Origin: Bog-950 sp964631835
Lineage (GTDB): Bacteria; Bacteroidota; Bacteroidia; Chitinophagales; LD1
Reading direction: 5' to 3'
NCBI GenBank assembly: GCA_964631835.1
Contig: CAZWAD010000017.1
Location: 19,170 to 83,169 of the forward strand
DNA: 64,000 nucleotides
Under the pieces are notes generated by a model. The model had not been told where the DNA came from. It saw only the letters and a program-made list of their open reading frames with translations, and made no database searches. Position numbers and translations under genes: made by a program. Below are positions 18,058 to 26,578 of this stretch, piece after piece. Within the stretch, counting starts at the first letter, position 1; each line of letters opens with the position of its first letter.

Positions 18058-18162
18058 TTAACCACTAAGGGCTGGGGTTACCTCTGCCACATAAACTCCT
18101 TTTGCCAGCCCGCTTACATCTAACCGGATACCGGTGGCGGTCCGCAGGCATGAAACTGCTTT
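18058..18162 (-). pseudogene. Remnant of a T9SS C-terminal sorting domain
   Basis: The reverse strand, in a frame different from the toxin gene, reads a T9SS-tail-like stretch ending GIRLDVSGLAKGVYVAEV followed by a short tail and a stop at 18058. LxVSGLxxGVYxxxV is the closing strand pattern of type A sorting domains. No upstream body of such a protein is attached: the DUF5615 gene occupies the place where it should continue. I read it as the cut-off end of an older secreted-protein gene. Confidence 0.6.
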
Positions 18163-18164
18163 TG

Positions 18165-18500
18165 TTACTGTAAAAACAGCAGACAATTTTCTTCGTCCTT
18201 AAGAAAGGACTCTACCAACAAACTACTTTGACTAAGAATTGAAATGATTTCAGAAGTTGTTTTATTGCCACAGGTAAGCTGAATAACTTTTGGCGGACAA
18301 CCCAGCAGGCGGCTCATGGCTTCAAAGTCGGTATCTTTTGTGAGAATGGAAAAGTCATTATCGGTGGCGAATTTCCAGATAGCTGCATCTTCGGTGTTTT
18401 CATCCAGACCGAAATCAGCAACATGGCGGCTTTCGCTGAATAATTTGCTGAGATGCAGCGACACTTTTGCAGAAAGGTTGTTGTCAACTAAAATTTTCAT
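18165..18500 (-). CDS. DUF5615 family PIN-like toxin
   Basis: A 111-residue protein starting MKILVDNNLSAKV, with an acidic residue in the first strand, DENTEDAAIWKFATDNDF and LTKDTDF further on, typical of the DUF5615 (Mut7-C/PIN-like) toxins. The start overlaps the stop of the DUF433 gene by four bases, the usual antitoxin-then-toxin order. PIN-like toxins are thought to act as RNases; that is family knowledge, not shown here. Confidence 0.88.
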   Translation of the reverse strand: MKILVDNNLSAKVSLHLSKLFSESRHVADFGLDENTEDAAIWKFATDNDFSILTKDTDFEAMSRLLGCPPKVIQLTCGNKTTSEIISILSQSSLLVESFLKDEENCLLFLQ

Positions 18501-18727
18501 TTTACCGGAGCGAAGGTTACATGCTTTTCGCTATCGGCTGCATAAGAAAGGCAGGCACGGATATCTTCAACAGTCAGTTTTGGAAAGTCAGCAATAATTT
18601 GCTGCTCACTCATACCGGCTGCGAGATAACCCAGCACATCGGCAACGGTAATTCGCAAATTACGGATAACCGGTTTGCCCGACCGGACATTCGGGTTGAT
18701 AGTGATTATATCGCGGTAAGGTTTCAT
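18497..18727 (-). CDS. DUF433 domain antitoxin
   Basis: A 76-residue protein with the DUF433 signature: ITINPNVRSGKPVIRNLRI, then the helix-turn-helix-like VADVLGYLAAGMSEQQII and FPKLTVEDIRACLSYAA. DUF433 proteins are antitoxins paired with DUF5615 toxins, and that partner follows with an ATGA overlap. It probably also binds its own promoter, though no operator palindrome is obvious upstream. Confidence 0.9.
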   Translation of the reverse strand: MKPYRDIITINPNVRSGKPVIRNLRITVADVLGYLAAGMSEQQIIADFPKLTVEDIRACLSYAADSEKHVTFAPVK

Positions 18728-18819
18728 ACAGTTTTTGATGTAAAGGTAATGAATGAATTGATGAACAGGAAACTCCTTACATCTTCACCCACCTCTCTCT
18801 TACCGGTAAAGCATTCAGG

Positions 18820-18846
18820 TCCCCTCCCGATGTTTCGGGAAGGGGA
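18820..18846. repeat. GC-rich hairpin downstream of the 18855 gene
   Basis: Inverted repeat TCCCCTCCCGA / TCGGGAAGGGGA with a 4-base loop and one bulged base, nine bases beyond the stop of the leftward 18855 gene. It lacks a T-run, so it may be an attenuator-like end or a dispersed palindrome and not a normal terminator. Confidence 0.5.
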
Positions 18847-18854
18847 TACAGGGC

Positions 18855-20057
18855 TTACGGAAAATTAAAATTCACCGTACTGGTAACTCCGGCTACTACG
18901 GTAATATTTTGAGTGAGAAAGTTGGCGGGGTTCGATGCAAGGGCAGCACGAACGGTTTGCGGCCCCGGTGGAACATCGGGAATAATATAATTACCCAGCC
19001 CATCGGTAGGTACCGGCATCCCGAAACCGTCAATACTAACATTGGCATTAGCGCCAACGCCACCCTGTGTTACGGTTCCCGAAACGGTTCCGTTGGTACC
19101 GGTGGGAGTAAGCTGTATATTAACGGTAGTAATGGCACCGGTGGTTACCACCACACCGGTAATGGTATTGGTAACAAAGCCGGGTTTTACTACCTGAAGG
19201 GTGTAAGTTCCTGCCGGATGGAAGGGCACTAAATAATCGCCATTGCCAAGGCTGAGCACCGTAGTGTTTGTTTCCATTACGGTTATTTCAGCTTCGTCAA
19301 CCGGTACTGCCGGACCGGTAACATTTTCGGTTATCTTGCCTTTTATTGAAAACTCATCGGGGCTGATGGCTTCGCCCGGTGATGGTTTATATATCACTCC
19401 CCAGTCGCGGCATTTGCGCCTCATGCTCGGTTTATCGCCTGTGTCGAAAGCGGTTTCGGTTTCGTTCCATAGTTTCAGAATAAGCCGGTCGGCTTCATCG
19501 TTCATGGCGGCAAGCGCTTCCTGCACCAAATCGAAATTAGCCATAGCGGGCGCCTGCGAGTTGTTGAGCGTAACAAAATTGCTTACTGCCGTATTTACCT
19601 GCCCGATAGACGGAAAAGTAATAGGTGTTCCTCCATCGGCAACGCGGTTAGCTTCGCCATTGGTAAGCACATCGTTGGCATCTATCAACTGGTTTTCGGA
19701 GGTTACTTTCAGGGTGCTGTCATCGTCCAGCGCAATACCGTAATAAGTGCGTGCGCTGGCTGTAAATTGCTCGCGCCTGATGGCGCGGTTAAGGTTGAGC
19801 ACAAAATCCTGCTCATAATATATCGCCAGCTTTTTGGCGTGTGCCGCCTGTGCGGTAATGTTGGTTTGGGTTTGCAGCGCCTCGCTCACCGCATCGAAAG
19901 CGGCTTTGTAAAGCGGCTGAAAGGTGTCGAGCCAGGTAATAGTGGCAGGTGTATATGGAATAACCGGCATGGGCGGAACCTGGTCTTTGCGGTTTTTGGC
20001 GTTGCGGAGGGCAATGTTTCGCTCAATATTCGATTCGGGGCGGCTGATACGTGGCAT
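18855..20057 (-). CDS. Helical-domain protein with two carboxypeptidase-regulatory-like domains
   Basis: A 400-residue protein without a signal peptide. Residues 1-215 are mainly helical, ending RRKCRDWGVIYKP. Residues about 225-315 form a carboxypeptidase regulatory-like beta domain (SIKGKITENVTGPAVPVDEA, GTYTLQVVKPGF) and residues 320-400 a second one (TVSGTVTQGGVGANANVSI, GNYIIPDVPPGPQTV, ending STVNFNFP). The last 80 residues closely resemble the end of the 41646 protein. A heptad-repeat ORF ends 11 bases upstream on the same strand. Function is unknown; regulatory-like beta domains are normally extracellular, which makes the missing signal peptide odd. Confidence 0.8.
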   Translation of the reverse strand: MPRISRPESNIERNIALRNAKNRKDQVPPMPVIPYTPATITWLDTFQPLYKAAFDAVSEALQTQTNITAQAAHAKKLAIYYEQDFVLNLNRAIRREQFTASARTYYGIALDDDSTLKVTSENQLIDANDVLTNGEANRVADGGTPITFPSIGQVNTAVSNFVTLNNSQAPAMANFDLVQEALAAMNDEADRLILKLWNETETAFDTGDKPSMRRKCRDWGVIYKPSPGEAISPDEFSIKGKITENVTGPAVPVDEAEITVMETNTTVLSLGNGDYLVPFHPAGTYTLQVVKPGFVTNTITGVVVTTGAITTVNIQLTPTGTNGTVSGTVTQGGVGANANVSIDGFGMPVPTDGLGNYIIPDVPPGPQTVRAALASNPANFLTQNITVVAGVTSTVNFNFP

Positions 20058-20068
20058 AAGCTTAATTT

Positions 20069-20578
20069 TTAGCGTTTTTGATAATAAAATGAAGTTTTGG
20101 CAGATGCAGAAACCGGTTTTTCACTTGCAAGTGCGGTTTCGGAAAGCGCAGAACGTATGCTTTGGATTGAAACTGGACGTTCCACCGTTTCGGAAACCGC
20201 ATTCTTCATTGAAAACAGGGTTTCCGCGCTTTCGGAAAGTGCACTTTCAACTTCAAGTGCCATTTCCGCGCTTTTGGAAAGTGCACTTTCAACTGCAAGT
20301 GCCATTTCCGCGCTTTTGGAAAACGCATTTTCATTTGAAAGTGGGGTATCGACCGATTTGGAAAACGCACTTTCAATTGAAAACGGGGTATCCGCGCTTT
20401 TGGAAAGCGCACTTTCAACTGAAATTGCCATTTCCGCGCTTTCGGAAAGTGCACTTACAACTTCAAGTGGCCTTTCCGCGCTTTTGGAAAACGCATTCTT
20501 AATTGAATTCCTGCTCGCTGCCGTTTCCGAAACCGTTGTGTTATTTGAAAAAACCTGCGATGAAAAACCGGTGCTCAT
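20069..20578 (-). CDS. Heptad-repeat ORF B (uncertain)
   Basis: A 169-residue open frame made of about nine 14-residue (42-bp) units such as SALSKSAEMALEVE, with Ser, Ala and Glu dominating, and a basic tail YYQKR. It ends 11 bases before the 18855 gene on the same strand, suggesting one transcript. Start ATG 20578 was chosen; 20614 would add 12 residues. Because the period is a multiple of three and stop-free, three other frames are also open here (including 20097-20606 on the plus strand), so the coding frame is chosen from context and charge pattern. No homologue is recognised. Confidence 0.45.
   Translation of the reverse strand: MSTGFSSQVFSNNTTVSETAASRNSIKNAFSKSAERPLEVVSALSESAEMAISVESALSKSADTPFSIESAFSKSVDTPLSNENAFSKSAEMALAVESALSKSAEMALEVESALSESAETLFSMKNAVSETVERPVSIQSIRSALSETALASEKPVSASAKTSFYYQKR
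20140..20520. repeat. 42-bp tandem repeat array B
   Basis: About nine copies of a 42-bp unit with the core CGCGCTTTTGGAAAGTGCAC, some diverged. Half-units of 21 bp are related only in spacing. Copies near 20220-20330 and 20395-20460 are most alike. Confidence 0.88.
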
Positions 20579-20690
20579 GATGTGTGGTTTGACAATGCAA
20601 CGGTAAGCAATCACACACGGCTGCTGTTATACTATAATTCCCGCCCTGCTTTTTAACATTTAGCCACCTTTAGGGATAAAACCAATTTTT

Positions 20691-20909
20691 ATGAAAGAAG
20701 AAGTTTTATCCCGGCTCGGCAAGCAGATTGCAGAACTGCGCGGGGAAAAAGGATGGACACAAGAACAGCTTGCCAACGAAGCAGGGCTTTGCGGCAAAAA
20801 GCTGATTTGCAAAATCGAAAACGGGCAAGGCAACCCGCGCCTGCATACCCTCTGCAAAATTGCCACAGCGCTGGGCGCAGTGCTGGTGGCGAACATGCAG
20901 AAAGACTAA
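20691..20909 (+). CDS. XRE-family helix-turn-helix regulator
   Basis: A 72-residue DNA-binding protein consisting of one Cro/CI-type HTH: RLGKQIAELRGEKGWTQEQL, then a short turn and KKLICKIENGQGNPRL with the typical IENG recognition end, and TLCKIATALGAVL. It is divergent from the heptad ORF B and about 120 bp ahead of two AT-rich defence-like genes on its own strand, so it may control either or both. GC content looks like the chromosome, unlike its downstream neighbours. Confidence 0.9.
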   Translation: MKEEVLSRLGKQIAELRGEKGWTQEQLANEAGLCGKKLICKIENGQGNPRLHTLCKIATALGAVLVANMQKD

Positions 20910-21025
20910 TCGTTTTACTTAAAACGATAGCCCAACGACAGTTTGAAAAATTGGCGTGAGGGGAGGGGTGTGGGTATGAAAGAAAAAACTTGTGGGGTGA
21001 GAGGAGAAGGTTAGATTTGGAGATT

Positions 21026-21889
21026 ATGGTTAAAGTGACTGAAAACAAAAACACCTCAAATAAAAAAACAGATTGGGGTTTAACAGCAGCCCTCATCCTT
21101 TTGTTTGTTGGATTGTCAGCAATTTTTCTTCCCTATTATAAACTAAATGGTACCAAATTCTGGGGATCAGAAATTCAAATAAGCAACTATGGAGAACTGG
21201 GTGACTTTATTGCTGGTATTACTGGAACTTTAATTTCCGTTGCAGCATTTATTCTTTTATATCTTACTTATAAGACGCAAAAGCAGGAGTTGTCTGAAAC
21301 AAGGGATATTTTAAATAAGCAACATCAAACATTCGAGAAGCAACAGTTTGAAACCACCTTTTTTAATTTATTGAATTTGCATGACTCTATTGTAAATAGT
21401 ATTGATTTTAAAACCATACATACAACTACAAGTCGATATAAAGTTGAGAAAGAGATAGAAATAAAAAAGGGTAGAGATTGTTTTGTTTTATTTTATAGAG
21501 CATTCCAAATTCATTATGGCAAAGTACGATCGAAGCAAAAATCGGTTTCACAATTAGAATTGATTAAGACCGCGTATGAAAATTTTTTTGAAGACCACAA
21601 AACAGATCTTGGGCATTATTTTAGGAACCTGTATCACATAATAAAGTTTATTGATCGCTCAGAGATTATGAATAAACAACAGTATGCAAGTATCGTGAGA
21701 GCTCAACTCTCTTCTCATGAGTTGTTATTACTCTTTTATAATGGCCTTTCAAAATATGGTAAAAAATTTAAGCCTTTAATAGAAAGATATAGGCTTCTAA
21801 AAAATTTGCATGAAAGCGATCTGCTGGTCCAAACTCACAAAGATGAATATAGTGTTGATGCGTTTATAAGAAATAATAGAGTAGAATAG
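21026..21889 (+). CDS. Putative phage abortive infection protein (putAbiC type)
   Basis: A 287-residue membrane protein. Two helices near the N-terminus (ALILLFVGLSAIFLPYY and ITGTLISVAAFILLYLTY) are followed by the linker TYKTQKQELSETRDIL, a coiled stretch and a C-terminal domain with FETTFFNLLNLHDSIV, ELIKTAYENFFEDH, LGHYFRNLYHIIKFID and YASIVRAQLSSHELLLLFYN. This motif series is that of the putative phage abortive infection (PutAbiC) family. ATG 21026 is chosen over TTG 20990. The gene is clearly AT-rich compared with its surroundings, suggesting acquisition. It is followed after 45 bp by a HEPN-like gene. Confidence 0.88.
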   Translation: MVKVTENKNTSNKKTDWGLTAALILLFVGLSAIFLPYYKLNGTKFWGSEIQISNYGELGDFIAGITGTLISVAAFILLYLTYKTQKQELSETRDILNKQHQTFEKQQFETTFFNLLNLHDSIVNSIDFKTIHTTTSRYKVEKEIEIKKGRDCFVLFYRAFQIHYGKVRSKQKSVSQLELIKTAYENFFEDHKTDLGHYFRNLYHIIKFIDRSEIMNKQQYASIVRAQLSSHELLLLFYNGLSKYGKKFKPLIERYRLLKNLHESDLLVQTHKDEYSVDAFIRNNRVE

Positions 21890-21934
21890 GCACGTAAGCA
21901 CCATTTAAACAACCTACAGGTTAAAAAAAGAAAT

Positions 21935-22603
21935 ATGGTTACAAATCAGACATTGCTGGATCAAATAGAATTCTTAATTAAGAAAGGTAACGGAGTGCTC
22001 GCAACGAAAAGATATTCCCAGTATTCGAGTGATGTCGTGGACAATGGCTTATTTGTGGGTTTTCGCTCATCTTGTCTCTCGTATATCTCCCGACTTTATA
22101 GTGAAAAACACCCTTTCTATCTTGAATTTGATAAAGAAGTTAAGCAGAATTATGCGTTTCATGTTGAAAGCGGACTGAATTTACTTAATTCAATAAAGTC
22201 TGAAGTTGAACAGGGGTGGTTAGTAACATTCAAGCATTTAGTTACAGCGGAATTGTTTTCAGATTTCTTGGAAATGAGTAAATACTTGTTAGATGAGAAA
22301 TACAAAGACCCCGCAGCCGTTATGATTGGTTCTGTGTTAGAAGAGCATCTCCGACAATTATGTATTGCTCATAATATTGATACTACAACCATAAGAGCTG
22401 GTACTCCTGTTCCGAAAAAAGCGGATTTGCTAAATTCAGATTTAGTGAAAGGAGGAGTTTATGGAGGGTTGGAACAAAAAAGTGTTACCGCTTGGCTAGA
22501 CCTAAGAAATAAAGCCGCTCATGGAAGGTATTCCGAATATGTGATAGGGCAAGTCGAATTAATGTATCAAGGAGTGTTGGATTTTATTACGCGAATTAAG
22601 TGA
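21935..22603 (+). CDS. HEPN-like protein next to the abortive infection gene
   Basis: A 222-residue soluble, mostly helical protein. The C-terminal half has DPAAVMIGSVLEEHLRQLC and the motif WLDLRNKAAHGRY, matching the R-x4-H ribonuclease motif of HEPN domains. The N-terminal half (FRSSCLSYISRLY) is helical and unassigned. It is AT-rich and co-directional with the putAbiC gene, so the two may form a two-gene anti-phage unit. RNase activity is a prediction from the motif only. Alternative: a DUF4145-like HEPN protein without enzyme activity. Confidence 0.7.
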   Translation: MVTNQTLLDQIEFLIKKGNGVLATKRYSQYSSDVVDNGLFVGFRSSCLSYISRLYSEKHPFYLEFDKEVKQNYAFHVESGLNLLNSIKSEVEQGWLVTFKHLVTAELFSDFLEMSKYLLDEKYKDPAAVMIGSVLEEHLRQLCIAHNIDTTTIRAGTPVPKKADLLNSDLVKGGVYGGLEQKSVTAWLDLRNKAAHGRYSEYVIGQVELMYQGVLDFITRIK

Positions 22604-22646
22604 CGGTTTCGCCCGTGTTGTTGTTATCACCAACTCGCCCTTGTTA

Positions 22647-22688
22647 GTGTTATCACCAACAAGCAAGTATGGTTGCCGGTGATAACAC
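22647..22688. repeat. Perfect 11-bp inverted repeat between convergent genes
   Basis: GTGTTATCACC and GGTGATAACAC flank a 20-base loop. A further direct copy of GTTATCACCAAC lies at 22623-22634. It sits in the 116-bp gap between the HEPN-like gene and the convergent 22720 gene; there is no T-run, so it could be a protein-binding palindrome or a weak transcript end. Confidence 0.7.
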
Positions 22689-22719
22689 CTGCAACGGCAA
22701 ACACCAACCGGTAAGTAAA

Positions 22720-25700
22720 CTACTCCTTCACAAACTTACTATTAAAGCTTCCGGTGGCGGTTGAAAAGCCGAGCAGGTAAATACCCGATGAAATACTGCC
22801 GAGTTGTATTTGCCTGATGTAGTCACCGGGCTGTTGGGTTTCGTTCATTGCTTCGATTATCCTGCGTCCGGTAATATCGCTTACAGAAACAGTAATTCTG
22901 CTTGCCGATGAAAGCGAGTATGAAATATTCAGCACATCGCTGGCGGGGTTGGGCATGGCCCTGAATTTGACTTCATCTGCCAGGTCTGATATTCCAACAC
23001 ACACCACCACCACCTGCGCGGAAGTATCGGAGCATCCGTTTTGAGTAACCACCACGGTATGGTATTCGCCAATATCGCCACAGGTAACGGTATCATATTC
23101 CGAAGTGGAAGATTCAGGCATGTAAGGTCCATTTGGTGTAAGCTGTAACAGCCACTGGTAAGTTGCACCCGCAGGGCTTGCCTGTAATACGGCAGGATTT
23201 GTTTCTGTAGTTAAAATATTGATGCTTGCATTGGGAGTAATGTTGGCAAAAACAGTAACCGGGTTGGCGGAAGCACCGGAGCAGCCGTTGGCAGTAACAG
23301 TAACATCATACGTACCGGTGGAGGTAACGGTTTTGGTTTGGGTGGTTGTTCCGCCTGTCCATAGATATGCGGAATAACCGGCACCGGCATCAAGCACCAC
23401 ACTGTCACCGGTGCAAATGTTTTGAGTGCCCGAAGGAGTTATAGTTGCATGAGGAACGGTATAAAAAGTAACAATCACGGTGTCGGAACCGGTGCATCCG
23501 TTTTGAGTAACATCAACCGTATAAGTTCCCGTAGCGGTTGGCTGAGTGGTTTGAATCAAATCGCCATTGCTCCAATTGTAAGAGGAGTAACCGCTTCCGG
23601 CATCGAGAATTACGTTGTCGCCCGCACAGGCGCTCACAGGCCCGGCAGGAGTAATGGCAGGCTGCGGAATGGCATTAATCGTTACACTTACCGAAGCAGT
23701 TCCATCACATCCGTTTTCGGTTACGGTAACCGAATAAGTACCGGTTGCAGTTGGCTGAATGGATTGTGTTTGTTCCGTGCTGCTCCATGCGTAGGCAGAA
23801 AAACCTGCACCGGCATCGAGAGTAACTGCGGTTCCTTCGCAAACACTTACTGGTCCCGAAGGCGTGATGGTAACAGAAGGAACAGCATTAAATGTTACAA
23901 GCACGGTATCGCTTCCCGAACAACCGCTGAGCGTAACAGTTACCGCATAGCTCGCTGATGAAGTAACATGAATCATAGAAGTATTATCGCTGTTGCTCCA
24001 CAAGTAAGTATCGAAAGTTCCCGGTACGTCAAGCATTACCATATCGCCATTACAGGCGCTTACCGGTCCGGCAGGTGAAATTGCGGGTTGAGGCAATGGG
24101 TTAACAGTTACCTCAACGGTATCGGTGCCGATACAACTGTTAGAGGTAACCGTAAGGATATAACTTCCTGTAGTTGTTGGTTGAATAGAAGAAGTGGTTT
24201 CGCCACTGCTCCACGCGTAGGTATCGAAAATACCACCGGCATTTAACTGAATGGCATCGCCTTCGCAAGCATTGACAGGCCCTGCAGGCGATATACTTAC
24301 CGAAACAGGAAAGTTGCCGACATTGACTACCGCAGATGCAACACCACTGCAAACTCCTTGTGTTACGGTTACATCAAAGGTTCCGGCTGTTGTTGCACTC
24401 AAAGTTTGACCGGTGGAGTTATCGCTCCACAAATAGGTGTCGTATCCGGAACCGGCATCGAGAGTTGCTGTGCCGCCCGGACAAATGTTGAGTGAGGGGC
24501 TGGCAGTAATAACAGGAGCAAGGGTATTGCTGGTTACTGTTATTACAACTGCATTTGAAGCCGCGGTGCAACTGTTTAAAGTTGTAGTTACATCATAAGT
24601 TCCCGATTGAGTAACAATATTGGTTTGACTGGTAACGCCATCGCTCCATAAATACCCGGAGAAACCGGGACCGGCATCGAGCACAACGCTTCCACCGGTG
24701 CAGAAAGTGGTGGGTCCATTTGCGTTGATAGTGGCAGCCGCATCAGTTACGTCCACATGAACCAGGTTAGAGCCACCGGTACATCCGTTTTCTGTAACGG
24801 TGCAGGTATAATCACCTGTTTGTTTAACGGTGGTTGTTTGAGATGTTCCTCCATTGCTCCAGCTATATGCTGAATACCCCGCACCGGCATCGAGTATCAC
24901 GCTGTCGCCCAGACAAATAGAAGTGGAGCCGCTGGCAGTTACAATGGGAGAAGGGTTATTATTCACCGTTACTGTAACAGTGTTTGAACCTCCTGTACAT
25001 CCGTTTTGTGTAACTGTGCAAGTGTAATTTCCTGATTGAGTTACGTTAATGGACTGACTCGTTTCGCCCGAACTCCATGAATAAGCAGAATACCCTGCCC
25101 CTGCATTAAGGGTTACGCTTCCTCCGGTGCAGAAAGTAGTTGCCCCGTTAGCGGTAACAGTAGGAGAGGGGTTTGCATTTTCAGTAACTACAACCGGTCC
25201 CGAACTTCCGTTGCATCCGTTTTGAGTAACGGTTACAGTATAACTTCCCGATTGCGATGCGGTAATGGCTTGCGTGGTTTCGCCTGTACTCCACGAATAA
25301 GCCGAATAACCTGAACCGGCATCAAGCGAAACGCTTCCGCCATCGCAAAAGGTGGTAGCGCCCCCCGGAGTAATCGTTGGAGCCGGGTTATTATTTACTG
25401 TAACGGTAACCGTATTTGAACTTCCCGTACATCCGTTTTGAGTAACGGTGCAGGAGTATGTCCCCGACTGGCTTACATTAATCGTTCTGCCACTTCCTCC
25501 ATTGCTCCATGAATAGGCCGAATAACCAGCACCGGCATCTAAAATAACGCTGCTTCCTGCACAGAAAGTGGTTGGTCCGTTTGCTGTAACGGTAGGAGTT
25601 GGATTGCTGTTTACCGTAAGCGTGCGCGAAGCGGTAGCTGACGTGCATGCGGCATAAGCGGTGACGGTATAAGTCCCACCGGTAGAAACATTAATGGAAG

Positions 25701-26379
25701 ATGTGATAGCACCGGTTGACCATTTATAAGCATAATAACTTCCGGCATTGGCAATAGAAAAAGTAGAGGACTGTCCGCTGCAAATAGAAGTACCGCCCGA
25801 AAGAGATATGGCGGAGATGCTTCCGGGGGTGGTGGCGGTATTACCGGTAGCAAGAGTATCGGGCAGAGGACAGCTTCCGTCCAAAGCCTCAACCCGGGCA
25901 AAATATTTCAGGCCAAGCGATTCGGCATTTTGATTACTGACTGTAACGGGAAATATTCCAAACTGAACGTTAGCAGTTACGATAACCCGTATTTTATACT
26001 GCCCGGGAGCATCGTAAGTAGTTCCTGTTATTCTAATACAGCCCGTACTGTTGCCATTAATGCGGTCTATAGATGAGCCGCTTCGCCAGCACAGGCCACA
26101 CGGCATATTAGTTACAGTGTCAATTTCCACCCAGTTCAAATCATAGGTGCTTCCGCCCTGAACAACCTGTGCGGGCGTTCTGAAATGAATGACCTGGTCA
26201 TAGGGAACACCAATTTGTGCGCAGGGCAAACTGTCATAAGGTGGGTAGAAACCCGGTTGTGTAAGCGTGCCGATAGGGGTGCATACACTGCTGCCTGAAG
26301 GCTGCGCGCAATGTTGTGCATTTAGGTAATTTGCCAGAGAAACAAAGAATAAAGAAAAAGGGAGAATAAAGTTTTTCAT
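22720..26379 (-). CDS. Giant T9SS-secreted protein with twelve Ig-like repeats
   Basis: A 1219-residue cell-surface or secreted protein. Signal peptide to about residue 21 (SLANYLNAQ), an N-terminal domain to about 190, then twelve Ig-like units of roughly 70-75 residues (about 190-1060), each with ...FC.GGSVxLDAGxGYSAYxWS... and a second cysteine in an NGC turn, so each unit probably holds one disulfide. A PKD-like unit and a T9SS type A sorting tail follow (MPNPASDVLNISYS, DITGRRII, SGIYLLGF). Units 2-5 are most alike, suggesting recent duplication. Adhesion or matrix role is likely but not shown. Confidence 0.9.
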   Translation of the reverse strand: MKNFILPFSLFFVSLANYLNAQHCAQPSGSSVCTPIGTLTQPGFYPPYDSLPCAQIGVPYDQVIHFRTPAQVVQGGSTYDLNWVEIDTVTNMPCGLCWRSGSSIDRINGNSTGCIRITGTTYDAPGQYKIRVIVTANVQFGIFPVTVSNQNAESLGLKYFARVEALDGSCPLPDTLATGNTATTPGSISAISLSGGTSICSGQSSTFSIANAGSYYAYKWSTGAITSSINVSTGGTYTVTAYAACTSATASRTLTVNSNPTPTVTANGPTTFCAGSSVILDAGAGYSAYSWSNGGSGRTINVSQSGTYSCTVTQNGCTGSSNTVTVTVNNNPAPTITPGGATTFCDGGSVSLDAGSGYSAYSWSTGETTQAITASQSGSYTVTVTQNGCNGSSGPVVVTENANPSPTVTANGATTFCTGGSVTLNAGAGYSAYSWSSGETSQSINVTQSGNYTCTVTQNGCTGGSNTVTVTVNNNPSPIVTASGSTSICLGDSVILDAGAGYSAYSWSNGGTSQTTTVKQTGDYTCTVTENGCTGGSNLVHVDVTDAAATINANGPTTFCTGGSVVLDAGPGFSGYLWSDGVTSQTNIVTQSGTYDVTTTLNSCTAASNAVVITVTSNTLAPVITASPSLNICPGGTATLDAGSGYDTYLWSDNSTGQTLSATTAGTFDVTVTQGVCSGVASAVVNVGNFPVSVSISPAGPVNACEGDAIQLNAGGIFDTYAWSSGETTSSIQPTTTGSYILTVTSNSCIGTDTVEVTVNPLPQPAISPAGPVSACNGDMVMLDVPGTFDTYLWSNSDNTSMIHVTSSASYAVTVTLSGCSGSDTVLVTFNAVPSVTITPSGPVSVCEGTAVTLDAGAGFSAYAWSSTEQTQSIQPTATGTYSVTVTENGCDGTASVSVTINAIPQPAITPAGPVSACAGDNVILDAGSGYSSYNWSNGDLIQTTQPTATGTYTVDVTQNGCTGSDTVIVTFYTVPHATITPSGTQNICTGDSVVLDAGAGYSAYLWTGGTTTQTKTVTSTGTYDVTVTANGCSGASANPVTVFANITPNASINILTTETNPAVLQASPAGATYQWLLQLTPNGPYMPESSTSEYDTVTCGDIGEYHTVVVTQNGCSDTSAQVVVVCVGISDLADEVKFRAMPNPASDVLNISYSLSSASRITVSVSDITGRRIIEAMNETQQPGDYIRQIQLGSISSGIYLLGFSTATGSFNSKFVKE

Positions 26380-26436
26380 GTGTCGGAGTTTAGTGAATGT
26401 GAATATAGAAATCTGGAAATTATTTGCACATAATTC

Positions 26437-26444
26437 TATATTTG
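26437..26444 (+). promoter_or_regulatory. -7 element in front of tRNA-Arg
   Basis: TATATTTG fits the Bacteroidota -7 consensus TAnnTTTG and lies 13 bases before the tRNA 5' end, the right distance. The -33 region is weak. Confidence 0.5.
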
Positions 26445-26457
26445 CCCGCTCAAATTT

Positions 26458-26531
26458 GCACCCGTAGCTTAACTGGATAGAGCATCTGACTACGGATCAG
26501 AAGGTTAGGGGTTCGACTCCCTTCGGGTGCA
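26458..26531 (+). tRNA. tRNA-Arg (anticodon ACG)
   Basis: A 74-nt cloverleaf: acceptor GCACCCG pairs with CGGGTGC, discriminator A; D-arm with AGCTTAACTGGATAGAGC; anticodon stem TCTGA/TCAGA around a loop CTACGGA with ACG as anticodon; T-loop GGTTCGACTCC. CCA is not encoded. ACG (A34 edited to inosine) reads CGU, CGC and CGA arginine codons. Confidence 0.95.
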
Positions 26532-26540
26532 CTGAAAATC

Positions 26541-26578
26541 AAATGGCTACAAGCAGTAAGCACTGTAGCCATTTTTTT
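26541..26578 (+). terminator. Intrinsic terminator after tRNA-Arg
   Basis: Perfect 11-bp stem AAATGGCTACA / TGTAGCCATTT with a 12-base loop, followed directly by a T-run, ten bases after the tRNA. Confidence 0.9.

Noticed and set aside
20097..20606. Plus-strand repeat frame at array B
   Set aside because: A stop-free 42-bp period opens several frames at once. The minus-strand frame was preferred because it is followed at 11 bases by a same-strand gene and has a more protein-like charge pattern; the plus frame cannot be fully excluded.
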